Of a DNA stretch of 64,000 nucleotides, positions 18,453-26,242 are shown piece after piece (position 1 is the stretch's first letter; each line of letters starts with the position of its first letter). Source of the stretch: Citromicrobium sp. (GTDB lineage: Bacteria; Pseudomonadota; Alphaproteobacteria; Sphingomonadales; Sphingomonadaceae); the NCBI GenBank assembly GCA_002729695.1, contig PBYQ01000015.1, forward strand, positions 1 to 64,000. The letters are read 5' to 3'. The notes beneath the pieces were generated by a model that saw only the letters and a program-made list of their open reading frames with translations, searched no databases and was not told where the DNA came from. The position numbers were made by a program, and so were the translations under genes.

Positions 18453-19394
18453 ATGCAGACACACGCCAAGACCGCTCCGCGCATCCGCCTCGGCACGCGC
18501 CGCTCCCCTCTCGCGCTGGCGCAGGCGCACGAAACCCGCGCCCGCCTGTGTGCGGCCCACGGCTGGGACGAGAGCGCGGTCGAGCTGGTGCCCGTGGTCG
18601 CTGGGGGCGACAAGGTGCAGGACCGCCCGCTGGCCGACATGGGCGGCAAGGCGCTGTGGACGCGCGAACTCGACGGCTGGCTCGCCGAAGGGCGAATCGA
18701 CGCGGCGGTGCATTCGCTCAAGGATGTGGAGACGATCCGGCCCGATTGGATCGCGCTCGCCGCGATCCTCCCGCGTGCCGACCGGCGCGACGTGTTGCTG
18801 GGCGCAAGCTCGATCGCGTCCATTCCGCAAGGGGCCCGGCTGGGGACCAGCGCGCCGCGCCGCGCCGCGCAGATGCAGAACCTGCGGCCCGATATCGAGG
18901 TCGTGCTGTTTCGCGGCAATGTCGCGACCCGCATGGCGAAGCTCCAGGCGGGCGACGCGGATGTAACCCTTCTCGCCGCCGCCGGGCTGGAGCGGCTGGG
19001 CGAGGAAGGCGTGGGGACGCCGCTGGAAACCGGCGACTGGCTGCCCGCACCCTCGCAGGGCGCGATCGGGATCGAGTGTCGCGCCGACGATGCCGCAACC
19101 CGCGAAGCGCTGGCCGCAATCGACCACGCGCCGACGCGGACCGAGATCATGGCGGAACGCGCCGTGCTCGAAGCGCTCGGCGGTTCGTGCCACAGCCCGG
19201 TCGGGATGCTCGCGATTGCCGACGCGGGCCGTGTCGCCCTGACTGCCGCTTTGTTCAGCGCCGACGGGGCCGAGCGGGTCGACGGCGAAACCACTCTCGA
19301 CGCGCAGGACGGCGATGGCTTGCGTGCCTTCGCCGCCGATCTTCTGAACCGCGCGACACCGGGCATCGCGGCGCTGTTTTCTCAAAACGGATGA
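18453..19394 (+). CDS. hemC: hydroxymethylbilane synthase
   Basis: A 313-residue cytoplasmic enzyme of tetrapyrrole synthesis that polymerises four porphobilinogens to hydroxymethylbilane. It shows GTRRSPLALAQA (14-25), the catalytic Asp in AVHSLKD (D91), GTSAPRRAAQ, FRGNVATR and the Cys246 in GGSCHSPVG that holds the dipyrromethane cofactor. It overlaps hemD by four bases (ATGA) and diverges from tsaD. Confidence 0.97.
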   Translation: MQTHAKTAPRIRLGTRRSPLALAQAHETRARLCAAHGWDESAVELVPVVAGGDKVQDRPLADMGGKALWTRELDGWLAEGRIDAAVHSLKDVETIRPDWIALAAILPRADRRDVLLGASSIASIPQGARLGTSAPRRAAQMQNLRPDIEVVLFRGNVATRMAKLQAGDADVTLLAAAGLERLGEEGVGTPLETGDWLPAPSQGAIGIECRADDAATREALAAIDHAPTRTEIMAERAVLEALGGSCHSPVGMLAIADAGRVALTAALFSADGAERVDGETTLDAQDGDGLRAFAADLLNRATPGIAALFSQNG

Positions 19395-20071
19395 GCACAC
19401 GCGTCTTCGTGCTGCGGCCCGAACCGGGCCTCTCCGCGACGATGGAGCGCGGACGCGCAATGGGCCTCTCGATGGAGGCGATGCCGCTGAGTGCGGCGGA
19501 GCCGGTGGCGTGGGACATTCCCCCGGGCAGCTTCGACGGCATCCTGCTCGGCAGTGCGAATGGGCTGCGTCATGCGGGGGAGCGGCTTGCAAACCTGGGC
19601 CAGATGCCGGTCTACGCCGTGGGAGAGGCGACCGCCGAGGAGGCGCGCGCGCGCGGCTTGCCTGTCGCGATGATCGGCAGCGGCGGCTTGCAGGGTCTGC
19701 TCGACGCGCTGCCCGGCGACCGCCCGCTGTCGCTGCTGCGTCTGGCCGGCGCGGAGCACCTGTCGGTCGAGGCACCGCCGCATGTCACCATCGCGAGCGC
19801 CACGGTCTACGCGATCGTCCACCATCCGCTCGGTGCGTCAGATATCGCCCGGCTCGGCGAAGGCGGGGTGGTGCTGCTCCACTCGGGCGGCACTGCCCGC
19901 CATTTCGAGAACGAGTGCCGCAGGACGGAGATCGACCGCAGCAAACTGGCGCTCGCAACGATCGGGCCACGGGTTGCACGAAGTGTTTCTGACGGTTGGA
20001 AAAGCCTGCGTTCAGCATCCACGCCCGATGATGCTGCCTTGCTTTCCCTGGCCGATATTATGTGCCATTAA
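19391..20071 (+). CDS. hemD: uroporphyrinogen-III synthase
   Basis: A 226-residue HemD-family protein that cyclises hydroxymethylbilane with inversion of ring D. HemD is weakly conserved; recognition rests on the N-terminal MSTRVFVLRPEPGLSATMER, the GILLGSANGLRHAGE segment, VYAVGEATAEEARARGL, a central LLRLAGAEH hinge, and the end segment TIGPRVARSVSDGW, plus its ATGA overlap with hemC. At 226 residues it is near the usual 240-250. The next gene, a Mic60-like membrane protein, begins 57 bases later. Confidence 0.92.
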   Translation: MSTRVFVLRPEPGLSATMERGRAMGLSMEAMPLSAAEPVAWDIPPGSFDGILLGSANGLRHAGERLANLGQMPVYAVGEATAEEARARGLPVAMIGSGGLQGLLDALPGDRPLSLLRLAGAEHLSVEAPPHVTIASATVYAIVHHPLGASDIARLGEGGVVLLHSGGTARHFENECRRTEIDRSKLALATIGPRVARSVSDGWKSLRSASTPDDAALLSLADIMCH

Positions 20072-20128
20072 CCATTCACCGCTAAGCTTCGATCCGGGAC
20101 CTCGGGGCCAAACGGAATTGGATATGTA

Positions 20129-21091
20129 ATGAATTTTGAAGAAACCCAGCAGGATGGGCAGCGTTCGCGCGCCTTGCTGGGCATCGCTTTGGTGGTGGTA
20201 TTGCTGGTTGCCGCGGGGGCCCTGTTCTTCGTCTGGCGGCCGGAAGCCTATCAGGGTGCCGTTGCCGCACTGACGTCCAGCCCGAAGGATACCAGCGAAC
20301 CGCTGGTCAGCGCGGGGGCGACGCCGGTTGCGACCGGCGAGGCCCCTGCAGGAACGCCTGGCGCAACCGCCAGCCCACGCGCGCCCGCGCCGCGACCTTC
20401 CGCAAGCGACAATGCCAGTGTCGAACAGGTGGTGGAGCAGCAGGGCGGCATCGAACAGCGCCTGACCGCTGCCGAACAGCGCCTCTCCCGGCTTGACCTG
20501 CAGACGCAGGCCGCCGCCGGGAACGCGGCGCGCGCCGAGGGGCTGCTGATCTCCTTCGCCACCCGCCGCTCGATCGAGCGCGGGGCGGAACTCGGCTATC
20601 TCGCCGACCAGCTGCGGCTGCGCTTCGGCGATGCACTGCCCAATGCGGTCAAGACGCTGACCGACATGAGCCGCAACCCGGTAACGGTCGACCAGCTGCT
20701 CGCGCGTCTAGAAGGGCTCGAGCCTGCGCTGCGCACCGATTCCGATGCGCCGAGTCTCGAACGCCTACGGCGCGAGCTTTCCAACCTGTTCGTGGTCCGC
20801 CGCCAGAGCGCGCCTTCGCCACAGCCACGCCGCAGGCTCGAACGCGCCAAGATGTTCCTCCAGACGGGGCGCTACGAAGCCGCGATCGAGGAAGTGCAGA
20901 ACATGCCGGGTGCCGCTGCTGCGGATCAGTGGGTCGCCGATGTGCGCCGCTACGCCGCCGCACAGCGCGCGCTCGACCTGATCGAGACCGCTGCCGTGGT
21001 CGAACCCAACCGGTTGCGCGACGGCTCGGGCGAGCGGGTCGAACAGCCGAGCCCGGCGGTCTCGCCCGGCCCCAAGAGATCGTCCAACTAG
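20129..21091 (+). CDS. Mic60/mitofilin-like membrane protein
   Basis: A 320-residue protein with one N-terminal transmembrane helix (about 15-36), a Pro/Ala/Thr-rich linker, a coiled-coil region (about 95-135, VEQVVEQQGGIEQRLTAAEQ) and a helical C-terminal domain (about 140-300) resembling the mitofilin domain. In alphaproteobacteria, Mic60 homologues are typically encoded in a cluster with hemC and hemD, and this gene sits exactly there. Alphaproteobacterial Mic60 shapes and bends membranes and contacts outer-membrane proteins. The family call is by architecture and gene order rather than by strong motifs; the older label is a COG4223 or HemX-like hypothetical protein. Confidence 0.65.
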   Translation: MNFEETQQDGQRSRALLGIALVVVLLVAAGALFFVWRPEAYQGAVAALTSSPKDTSEPLVSAGATPVATGEAPAGTPGATASPRAPAPRPSASDNASVEQVVEQQGGIEQRLTAAEQRLSRLDLQTQAAAGNAARAEGLLISFATRRSIERGAELGYLADQLRLRFGDALPNAVKTLTDMSRNPVTVDQLLARLEGLEPALRTDSDAPSLERLRRELSNLFVVRRQSAPSPQPRRRLERAKMFLQTGRYEAAIEEVQNMPGAAAADQWVADVRRYAAAQRALDLIETAAVVEPNRLRDGSGERVEQPSPAVSPGPKRSSN

Positions 21092-21122
21092 GGCCTTTGG
21101 GGTTGGGACCGGCTCAGGGGCG

Positions 21123-22367
21123 TTACCCCTGCATCAGTTCGGGCACGTCTCCGCTCACGCCGCGCGCTTCGTCCATGAACCAGCGCTTCAGCGGCTCCAG
21201 CCGCTGCACGCCCGCCATCCCGAAACGGCGGATCGCCGAGGCACCGGGGCCAGATATGCCGAACAGGCGCGTCAGCCCGTCGGTCGCCAGCGAGACCATG
21301 AAGGAATCGAGCCCGCGCCAGCTCTCGTAGCGCTTCAGCAGCTCAGCATCTGCGGGATCGAGGCCCAGCCGCTTGCCCTCCGCGATCACCTCGACCAGCG
21401 CGCCCGCATCCCTCAGCCCCAGATTGAGGCCCTGCCCGGCGATGGGGTGGATGCCGTGCGCCGCATCGCCGACCAGCGCGAGCCGGTGGTCGACGACCTT
21501 CGCCGTGTGATGGAAGCCGAGCGGGTAGGACGAACGCGGGCCGTTGGCCTGCAGATCGCCGAAGATGCCGCCCATCCGCCTCTCGACCTCGGCGATGAAG
21601 GCGCGGTCGCCCATTGCAAGCACGCCGTCGCCATCCGCTTCGTCGACCGTCCACACCAGCGCGCTGCGGTGCCGGCCCTGCTCGTCGTCGAGCATCGGCA
21701 GAAGCGCAAACGGGCCTTCGGGATAGAAAATTTCCCACGCGACATTGTCGTGCGGTTTGGAATGGATCAGCCCGGCGATGATCGCGCGGTGGTTATACTG
21801 CCAGTTGGCGATCTTGAGCCCCGCCTCCTCGCGCGTCGGCGAGCGGCGACCTTCGGCGGCGACCATCAGCCGCGCTTCCAGAACCGTGCCGTCGGCGAGC
21901 GTGGCGGACACCTTGTGGTTGCCGCGCGTGCGCTCAATCACATCGACGCCCGCGTGCCACGCGATCAGCGGTTCGTTCTTCGCTGCCTCGAACAGGCTGA
22001 GGCGCAGCTGGCGATTGGCGAACATCCTGCCAAGGCTGCTGTCGCCCTCATCGGGCTGGAAGTCGATCCGCCCCGGCTTGAGCTGGTCGGCGACGGCGAT
22101 CTTCGCGATCGGGCAGCCGTGCGGTTCGAGCGACTCTGCGAGCCCGATATTGGTGAACAGGTTCCAGCTGGCGGTGGAGATCGCCGAGGCGCGCCCGTCG
22201 AAACCGTCGGCCGTCAGGCTTGCAGGATCGGCACGGTCGACCACATGGCTGGTGATGCCCTTCTTCGCCGCCGCCAGCGCCAACGTCATCCCGACCAGCC
22301 CGCCGCCCAGGATCAGCAGGTCGCGCGGTTCGGTGATTTTCGGCTTGCTGGAGGGTTTTGCAGGCAT
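21123..22367 (-). CDS. UbiH/UbiF/VisC/COQ6 family FAD-dependent hydroxylase
   Basis: A 414-residue flavoprotein of the ubiquinone-biosynthesis hydroxylase family. It has the N-terminal FAD motif ILGGGLVGMTLALAA (about 19-33), the middle region FANRQLRLSLFEAA, and the second FAD signature LVGDAAHGIHPIAGQGLNLGLRD. Members hydroxylate the aromatic ring of ubiquinone precursors at C1, C5 or C6; which position this enzyme uses cannot be told from the sequence. ATG 22367 is chosen over ATG 22382 because a GGAACGG-like site precedes it. It is divergent from dsbD across a 54-base gap and converges on the Mic60-like gene. Confidence 0.9.
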   Translation of the reverse strand: MPAKPSSKPKITEPRDLLILGGGLVGMTLALAAAKKGITSHVVDRADPASLTADGFDGRASAISTASWNLFTNIGLAESLEPHGCPIAKIAVADQLKPGRIDFQPDEGDSSLGRMFANRQLRLSLFEAAKNEPLIAWHAGVDVIERTRGNHKVSATLADGTVLEARLMVAAEGRRSPTREEAGLKIANWQYNHRAIIAGLIHSKPHDNVAWEIFYPEGPFALLPMLDDEQGRHRSALVWTVDEADGDGVLAMGDRAFIAEVERRMGGIFGDLQANGPRSSYPLGFHHTAKVVDHRLALVGDAAHGIHPIAGQGLNLGLRDAGALVEVIAEGKRLGLDPADAELLKRYESWRGLDSFMVSLATDGLTRLFGISGPGASAIRRFGMAGVQRLEPLKRWFMDEARGVSGDVPELMQG

Positions 22368-22421
22368 AATTGGCCGTTCCATCGCTTGTTTCGGCAGAGC
22401 GCCAGCCCTAGGCCGCTGACG

Positions 22422-24491
22422 ATGATCCGCGCAAGTCTTCCCATCATTCTCCGCCTGCTCGGCATGTTGTGCGCCGCGCTGCTCGCAGGCGTGGCGGCGC
22501 AGGCGCAGGACATCAACATCGCCGCGCATCTACAAGTGGAAGGCCCGGTTGCTCCCGGTGGCGAGACGCGCATTGCGATCCGTTTCACCCCACGGTCGAA
22601 CGAATGGCACGGCTACTGGTCCAACCCCGGCGATGCGGGGCTCGGAATGCAAGTCGAGTGGCAGCTGCCCGAGGGCGTCAGCGTGGGCGAGTTCCGCTAC
22701 CCCCCGCCAAAGACGCTGCTGATCGGCGGGCTGATGAACCATGTGTTCGAAGGCGACTATGCGGTGATTGCGCCGCTCAGGGTTGCGAAGGACGCCCCGA
22801 TCGACGCGCCTTTCGAACTGCGCGGGGTCGCGAACTACCTCGCCTGCACGGACAAGATTTGCGTTCCCCAGCGCGCGGACCTGCGCGCGGTGGTGCCGGT
22901 GGGGGCGGGTGCCGCAAGCAGGGACTTCGTCCACTACTCCAGTGCTCTGGCCGCGCCGCTCGATCGCGCAGCGCGGTTCGCCTACACCGACGACACGCTG
23001 CGTCTCGCCATCCCGCTGCCCGAAACGTTGGAGGTCGGTGCTCCGCACGTCTTCATGGGCAACCGCGAGCTGGTCCAATACGCCGCCCCGCAGACCTTCC
23101 GCCGCGACGGCGACCTGCTGGTGGCGGAGATTCCGCTGGCCGAGGAAGCGATGCGGCCCGATGCACTCAGCGGAATCATCCGCCTGGGCGATGGCACCGG
23201 CCTCTCCTTCGAAGCCGAGCCTGGCACTGTGCCCGCGGGAGGCAAACCGATCCGCACCGGTGCCGACCTCCCGCCATGGTGGGCGCTGATCGGCGCGGCG
23301 CTGCTGGGCGGGCTGGTGCTCAACATCATGCCCTGCGTGTTCCCGATCCTCAGCCTCAAGGCGCTGTCGCTGGCCAAGGCAGGCGGAGACGAGCGGTCCG
23401 CGCGTATAGACACGCTGGCCTATACCGCCGGTGTCGTGATCGCCTGTATTGGTCTGGGCGCAGTGCTCCTGGCGCTGCGGGCCGGGGGCGAGAGCGTCGG
23501 CTGGGCGTTCCAGTTGCAACAACCGGACGTCGTCATCGCGCTGTTCCTGCTCGCCGCAGCGCTGACCGCGAACTTCCTCGGTGCGTTCGAGATTCCCGGC
23601 ATGGCTATCACCGGCGGCGGCGCGAGTGGCAGGGGCAGCTTTGCGACCGGGCTGCTCGCCGCCTTCGTGGCAACACCATGCACGGGGCCCTTCATGGCCG
23701 CGGCCTTGGGGGCAGCGCTGGTCCTGCCATGGCCGCTCGCTCTCGGCCTGTTTGCCGCGCTTGGGCTCGGCATTGCCCTGCCGTTCCTGCTGGTCGGTTT
23801 CGTGCCTGCCATCCGCCAGCGCCTGCCGAGGCCTGGTCAATGGATGGAGACTTTCCGCCACTGGATGGCGCTGCCCATGGGGCTGACCGCGCTGGCGCTC
23901 GGCTGGCTGCTGTGGCGGTTGGGTGGCTGGAGCTGGCTGGGGATCGTCCTCGTCTTCGGCGTCGCCGCCATCGCCCTGCTGGTGCTCGCGGGCCGGGCAC
24001 AGCGTGCCTCGCGCCCCGCGCTGCTCTACGGAATCGCGCTCGCGGCAACCGGCGCGCTCGCGCTGCTCATCATTCCCGAGCCGAGCCCACCCGAAGCCAC
24101 GGCAGACATGCTCGACAGCCAGCCGTTCAGCGAAGCCGCTCTGGCCGAGGCGCGGGCGGCAAACCGCCCCGTATTCGTCTACTTCACCGCCGACTGGTGC
24201 CTGACATGCAAGGTGAACGAGGGTGTCGCGCTCGAACGCGCGGAGACCGCACAGGCGCTGGAGGAGGCGAACGCGCTGGTGCTGCGCGGCGACTGGACGC
24301 GGCGCGACCCGGACATCACGGTGTTCCTGACGCAGCAGGGCGTCGCGGGCGTGCCGCTCTACCTGTGGTATGCCCCCGGCAGCGCCCAGCCCGAGCGGCT
24401 GCCGCAGGTGCTCACTCCGCGTTCGGTGATCGATCGGGCCCTGACGAATCCGGGAAGGCCTGTCGCGCGGCGAGGCGGCAGCTCTCGATAA
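22422..24491 (+). CDS. dsbD: thiol:disulfide interchange protein DsbD-like
   Basis: A 689-residue inner-membrane electron carrier that passes reducing power from cytoplasmic thioredoxin to periplasmic partners. Layout: signal peptide (1-28, ending VAAQAQ), periplasmic N-terminal domain (about 30-270, with CTDKICVP cysteines), a CcdA/DsbD membrane module with the redox cysteines in NIMPCVFPILSLKAL and ATPCTGPFMAAALG, then a C-terminal thioredoxin-like domain with DWCLTCKVNE. The open frame extends upstream antisense to the UbiH-family gene, but ATG 22422 precedes a proper signal peptide. Its last 80 bases overlap the end of the convergent lipoprotein gene. Confidence 0.9.
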   Translation: MIRASLPIILRLLGMLCAALLAGVAAQAQDINIAAHLQVEGPVAPGGETRIAIRFTPRSNEWHGYWSNPGDAGLGMQVEWQLPEGVSVGEFRYPPPKTLLIGGLMNHVFEGDYAVIAPLRVAKDAPIDAPFELRGVANYLACTDKICVPQRADLRAVVPVGAGAASRDFVHYSSALAAPLDRAARFAYTDDTLRLAIPLPETLEVGAPHVFMGNRELVQYAAPQTFRRDGDLLVAEIPLAEEAMRPDALSGIIRLGDGTGLSFEAEPGTVPAGGKPIRTGADLPPWWALIGAALLGGLVLNIMPCVFPILSLKALSLAKAGGDERSARIDTLAYTAGVVIACIGLGAVLLALRAGGESVGWAFQLQQPDVVIALFLLAAALTANFLGAFEIPGMAITGGGASGRGSFATGLLAAFVATPCTGPFMAAALGAALVLPWPLALGLFAALGLGIALPFLLVGFVPAIRQRLPRPGQWMETFRHWMALPMGLTALALGWLLWRLGGWSWLGIVLVFGVAAIALLVLAGRAQRASRPALLYGIALAATGALALLIIPEPSPPEATADMLDSQPFSEAALAEARAANRPVFVYFTADWCLTCKVNEGVALERAETAQALEEANALVLRGDWTRRDPDITVFLTQQGVAGVPLYLWYAPGSAQPERLPQVLTPRSVIDRALTNPGRPVARRGGSSR

Positions 24492-25005
24492 GGTCGCGCG
24501 GCGCCTCGCTCGCGTTGAGTGTCAGCGTGCCCGCGCCCGGAATGGTCATCTCGACCCCGCGCCTGCCGGTCAGCACGTCGAGCTTCTCCGATGCCAGCGG
24601 GGCGGTCCCCTCCCACAGGAAGGCGCGGCCATTGTCGACCGCCTCGACCGGGAAGCGTTCGCGGTGGCCATTGCCGATGATCGCCATCAGCGCTTGGGCG
24701 CCTTCGTCGGCGCGCGCGAAGCGGGTAAAGCGGATCGCGGGTTTCTGCGGGCCATTCTTGCTCGGCAGCGCGCACGCCATCGCGGCGAGCGGCGGTTGGC
24801 CCGGTATGCCGTACAGCAACCGCATCGGCTGCGCGCTCGGCGCCCACACCGCGCCGGTCGCGTCGGGCGAAGGCTGCGGTTCGCTGGCGAAACGCGCGGT
24901 GTCGGGCGGATCGGTACGCCCTTCGTAACGGTCGGCAGCGGGCGGCTGGCAGGCGGCCAGCATCGCGCAGGTCGCCAAAAGTGCTGCTATGGAAATACGC
25001 GCCAT
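24412..25005 (-). CDS. hypothetical lipoprotein
   Basis: A 197-residue predicted lipoprotein with an N-terminal signal and lipobox LAAC (Cys19), followed by a Pro-rich linker and a soluble domain I do not recognise (segments MRLLYGIPGQPPLAAMACAL, FTRFARADEGAQALMAIIGNG and FLWEGTAPLASEKLDVLTG). ATG 25005 is preferred to the GTG immediately before it. The C-terminal 80 bases run antisense into dsbD, an unusually long convergent overlap for this window. The gene upstream on the same strand is hicB, about 290 bases away. Confidence 0.75.
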   Translation of the reverse strand: MARISIAALLATCAMLAACQPPAADRYEGRTDPPDTARFASEPQPSPDATGAVWAPSAQPMRLLYGIPGQPPLAAMACALPSKNGPQKPAIRFTRFARADEGAQALMAIIGNGHRERFPVEAVDNGRAFLWEGTAPLASEKLDVLTGRRGVEMTIPGAGTLTLNASEAPRDLIESCRLAARQAFPDSSGPDRSPNAE

Positions 25006-25092
25006 CACCGGCCCGCTAGCGCGATTTCAGCCGCAAGCAAAGAGGGTTAGGCGGCGGCTGTGGGGGGGATTTGGTGGCGGTCGCGAAGAGGG

Positions 25093-25298
25093 CTAGGCGG
25101 CGCGGGGCGTGATGCGCGAGATTCGCAGATTGAGTTCGGAGCCGATCCGCTCATTCTCATCGATCACGAAGTTCAGACCCGATCAATCGACCTAAACTCC
25201 ACTGCCAGAGCAGAAGCATCGACTTCTAGTGGTTCCGTAAAGTGCGACGCGACTAGTTCCCCGGCTTGGAGGATGGGCTTCCAGTCGTTGTTAGCCAG
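25093..25298 (-). pseudogene. possible frameshifted remnant of a small gene downstream of hicB
   Basis: Directly after hicB, one frame reads LANNDWKPILQAGELVAS...AVEFRSIDRV and stops at 25173; a second frame, open from about there, continues GLNFVIDENERIGSELNLRI...ITPRAA to a TAG at 25093. Both pieces look protein-like and would join across a single-base shift. No ATG is present; a CTG at 25298 overlaps the hicB stop. It may be a decayed small ORF or simply chance. No function is assigned. Confidence 0.3.
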
Positions 25299-25515
25299 CG
25301 GCGTAGATTGCGGGGCGATAGCGCGGTTCGGGCACGGGAAAGTTGCGCTCCCGGGCCACTTCCAGCCACCCCTGAATAGCATCGTTGATATTGGCGACCG
25401 CTTCGCTGCGCGTTTCGCCATGCGCCGAGCAGGGCTTGAGATCGGGAACGTCCGCGATCCAGCACTCGTCCTCGGCGGACCAGAAAAGGTTGATATGATA
25501 GTGGGGCTCGTTCAC
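25291..25515 (-). CDS. hicB: HicB family antitoxin
   Basis: A 74-residue HicB-type protein with the partial RNase H-like fold: NLFWSAEDECWIADVPDLKPCSAHGETRSEAVANINDAIQGWLEVARE matches the HicB core almost end to end. It lacks the C-terminal DNA-binding extension that longer HicB proteins have, so autoregulation may rely on another factor. GTG 25515 overlaps the hicA stop (GTGA), giving toxin-then-antitoxin order, as is usual for hicAB. It should bind and neutralise HicA. Confidence 0.88.
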   Translation of the reverse strand: MNEPHYHINLFWSAEDECWIADVPDLKPCSAHGETRSEAVANINDAIQGWLEVARERNFPVPEPRYRPAIYAAG

Positions 25516-25766
25516 GGCTGGATATATAGGCCGTGTTCCTCCACCAGTTCAAGAAATTCGCGGACCTGATAGCGCTTCGCGTCCTTCCCAGTGGGCTGGA
25601 CAGGGAAGGGGCGGTTAAGCTTGGGGTGCACGTACTGTCGATGGCTGCCGACCGTGCGGGCGTTCTCGAAGCCGAATGCCGCCAGCAGCTTCTCGAAATC
25701 GCGGAAGCTGATTGCTGCGCGCGGGTTGGACAGCAGTTTGGCGTAAAGCTTGTCGGGCCGGGTCAT
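25512..25766 (-). CDS. hicA: HicA family mRNA interferase toxin
   Basis: An 84-residue HicA toxin with a double-stranded-RNA-binding-like fold. The family core is FRDFEKLLAAFGFENARTVGSHRQYVHP, containing the catalytic-type His42 in GSHRQY. It is somewhat longer than typical 60-residue HicA proteins because of an N-terminal extension (about 1-20). It starts with ATG 25766 and is followed by hicB with a four-base overlap. HicA cleaves mRNA in a translation-independent manner; the locus is a type II toxin-antitoxin pair. Confidence 0.88.
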   Translation of the reverse strand: MTRPDKLYAKLLSNPRAAISFRDFEKLLAAFGFENARTVGSHRQYVHPKLNRPFPVQPTGKDAKRYQVREFLELVEEHGLYIQP

Positions 25767-25870
25767 GCGGTTCTCCTGCCAACAATCTCAGGCATTTTGA
25801 ATTGCGGCGCAATTTAACCTTTTCAGGTTGCCGACTTTGCCTGGGCGATAGTTCAGATCACCAAAAGGAT

Positions 25871-25958
25871 CCGTCACCCCGGACTTGATCCGGGGTCCAG
25901 CTTTCTTCTGGAAGGGACGGATCAGGCGGAGGGCTAGATGCTGAAACAAGTTCAGCAT
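25871..25958. repeat. intergenic palindromic repeat, family D
   Basis: Two hairpins: CCCCGGACTTGATCCGGGG (within 25871-25895) and ATGCTGAA-ACAAG-TTCAGCAT (25938-25958), separated by about 40 bases. It lies between hicA and the 35-residue microprotein gene. Only one copy is in this window. Confidence 0.75.
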
Positions 25959-25978
25959 GATGGTGAAGGGAAGGGCGC

Positions 25979-26086
25979 TCACTTCTTCTCGCCGAGCGAC
26001 TTGCCGATCTGGATACCTGCGTAGGTGAAGCCACCCGCGAGCATGATGATGGCTACGATCAGGGAGACGACTTCGAAGGGGGTCAT
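25979..26086 (-). CDS. membrane microprotein (35 aa)
   Basis: A 35-residue ORF, MTPFEVVSLIVAIIMLAGGF... ending GKSLGEKK. The first ~25 residues form one hydrophobic helix and the tail is basic, so it should insert in the inner membrane. A GAGG ribosome-binding site lies five bases before the ATG. The 156 bases upstream, between it and the uvrB stop, hold no other gene I can see. It resembles short single-pass membrane proteins conserved in alphaproteobacteria but I cannot name a family. Confidence 0.6.
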   Translation of the reverse strand: MTPFEVVSLIVAIIMLAGGFTYAGIQIGKSLGEKK

Positions 26087-26242
26087 GGCTGCCTCGTTTT
26101 GAATGCAGCTACCCATTGATCCGACAGAACCCAGATACGCAACAAGACTTCCACAGCCGTTAGACGACGAGCTCAGTTAAGTGTTTGAATCCCATGGGTA
26201 GGTTTTCCACAGTGCAACTCTGATCGTCGCACAGCGCTCGCC

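Noticed and set aside
18408..19775. N-terminal extension of tsaD across hemC-hemD
   Set aside because: The frame is open by chance antisense to hemC/hemD; the conserved TsaD N-terminus starts at 18407.
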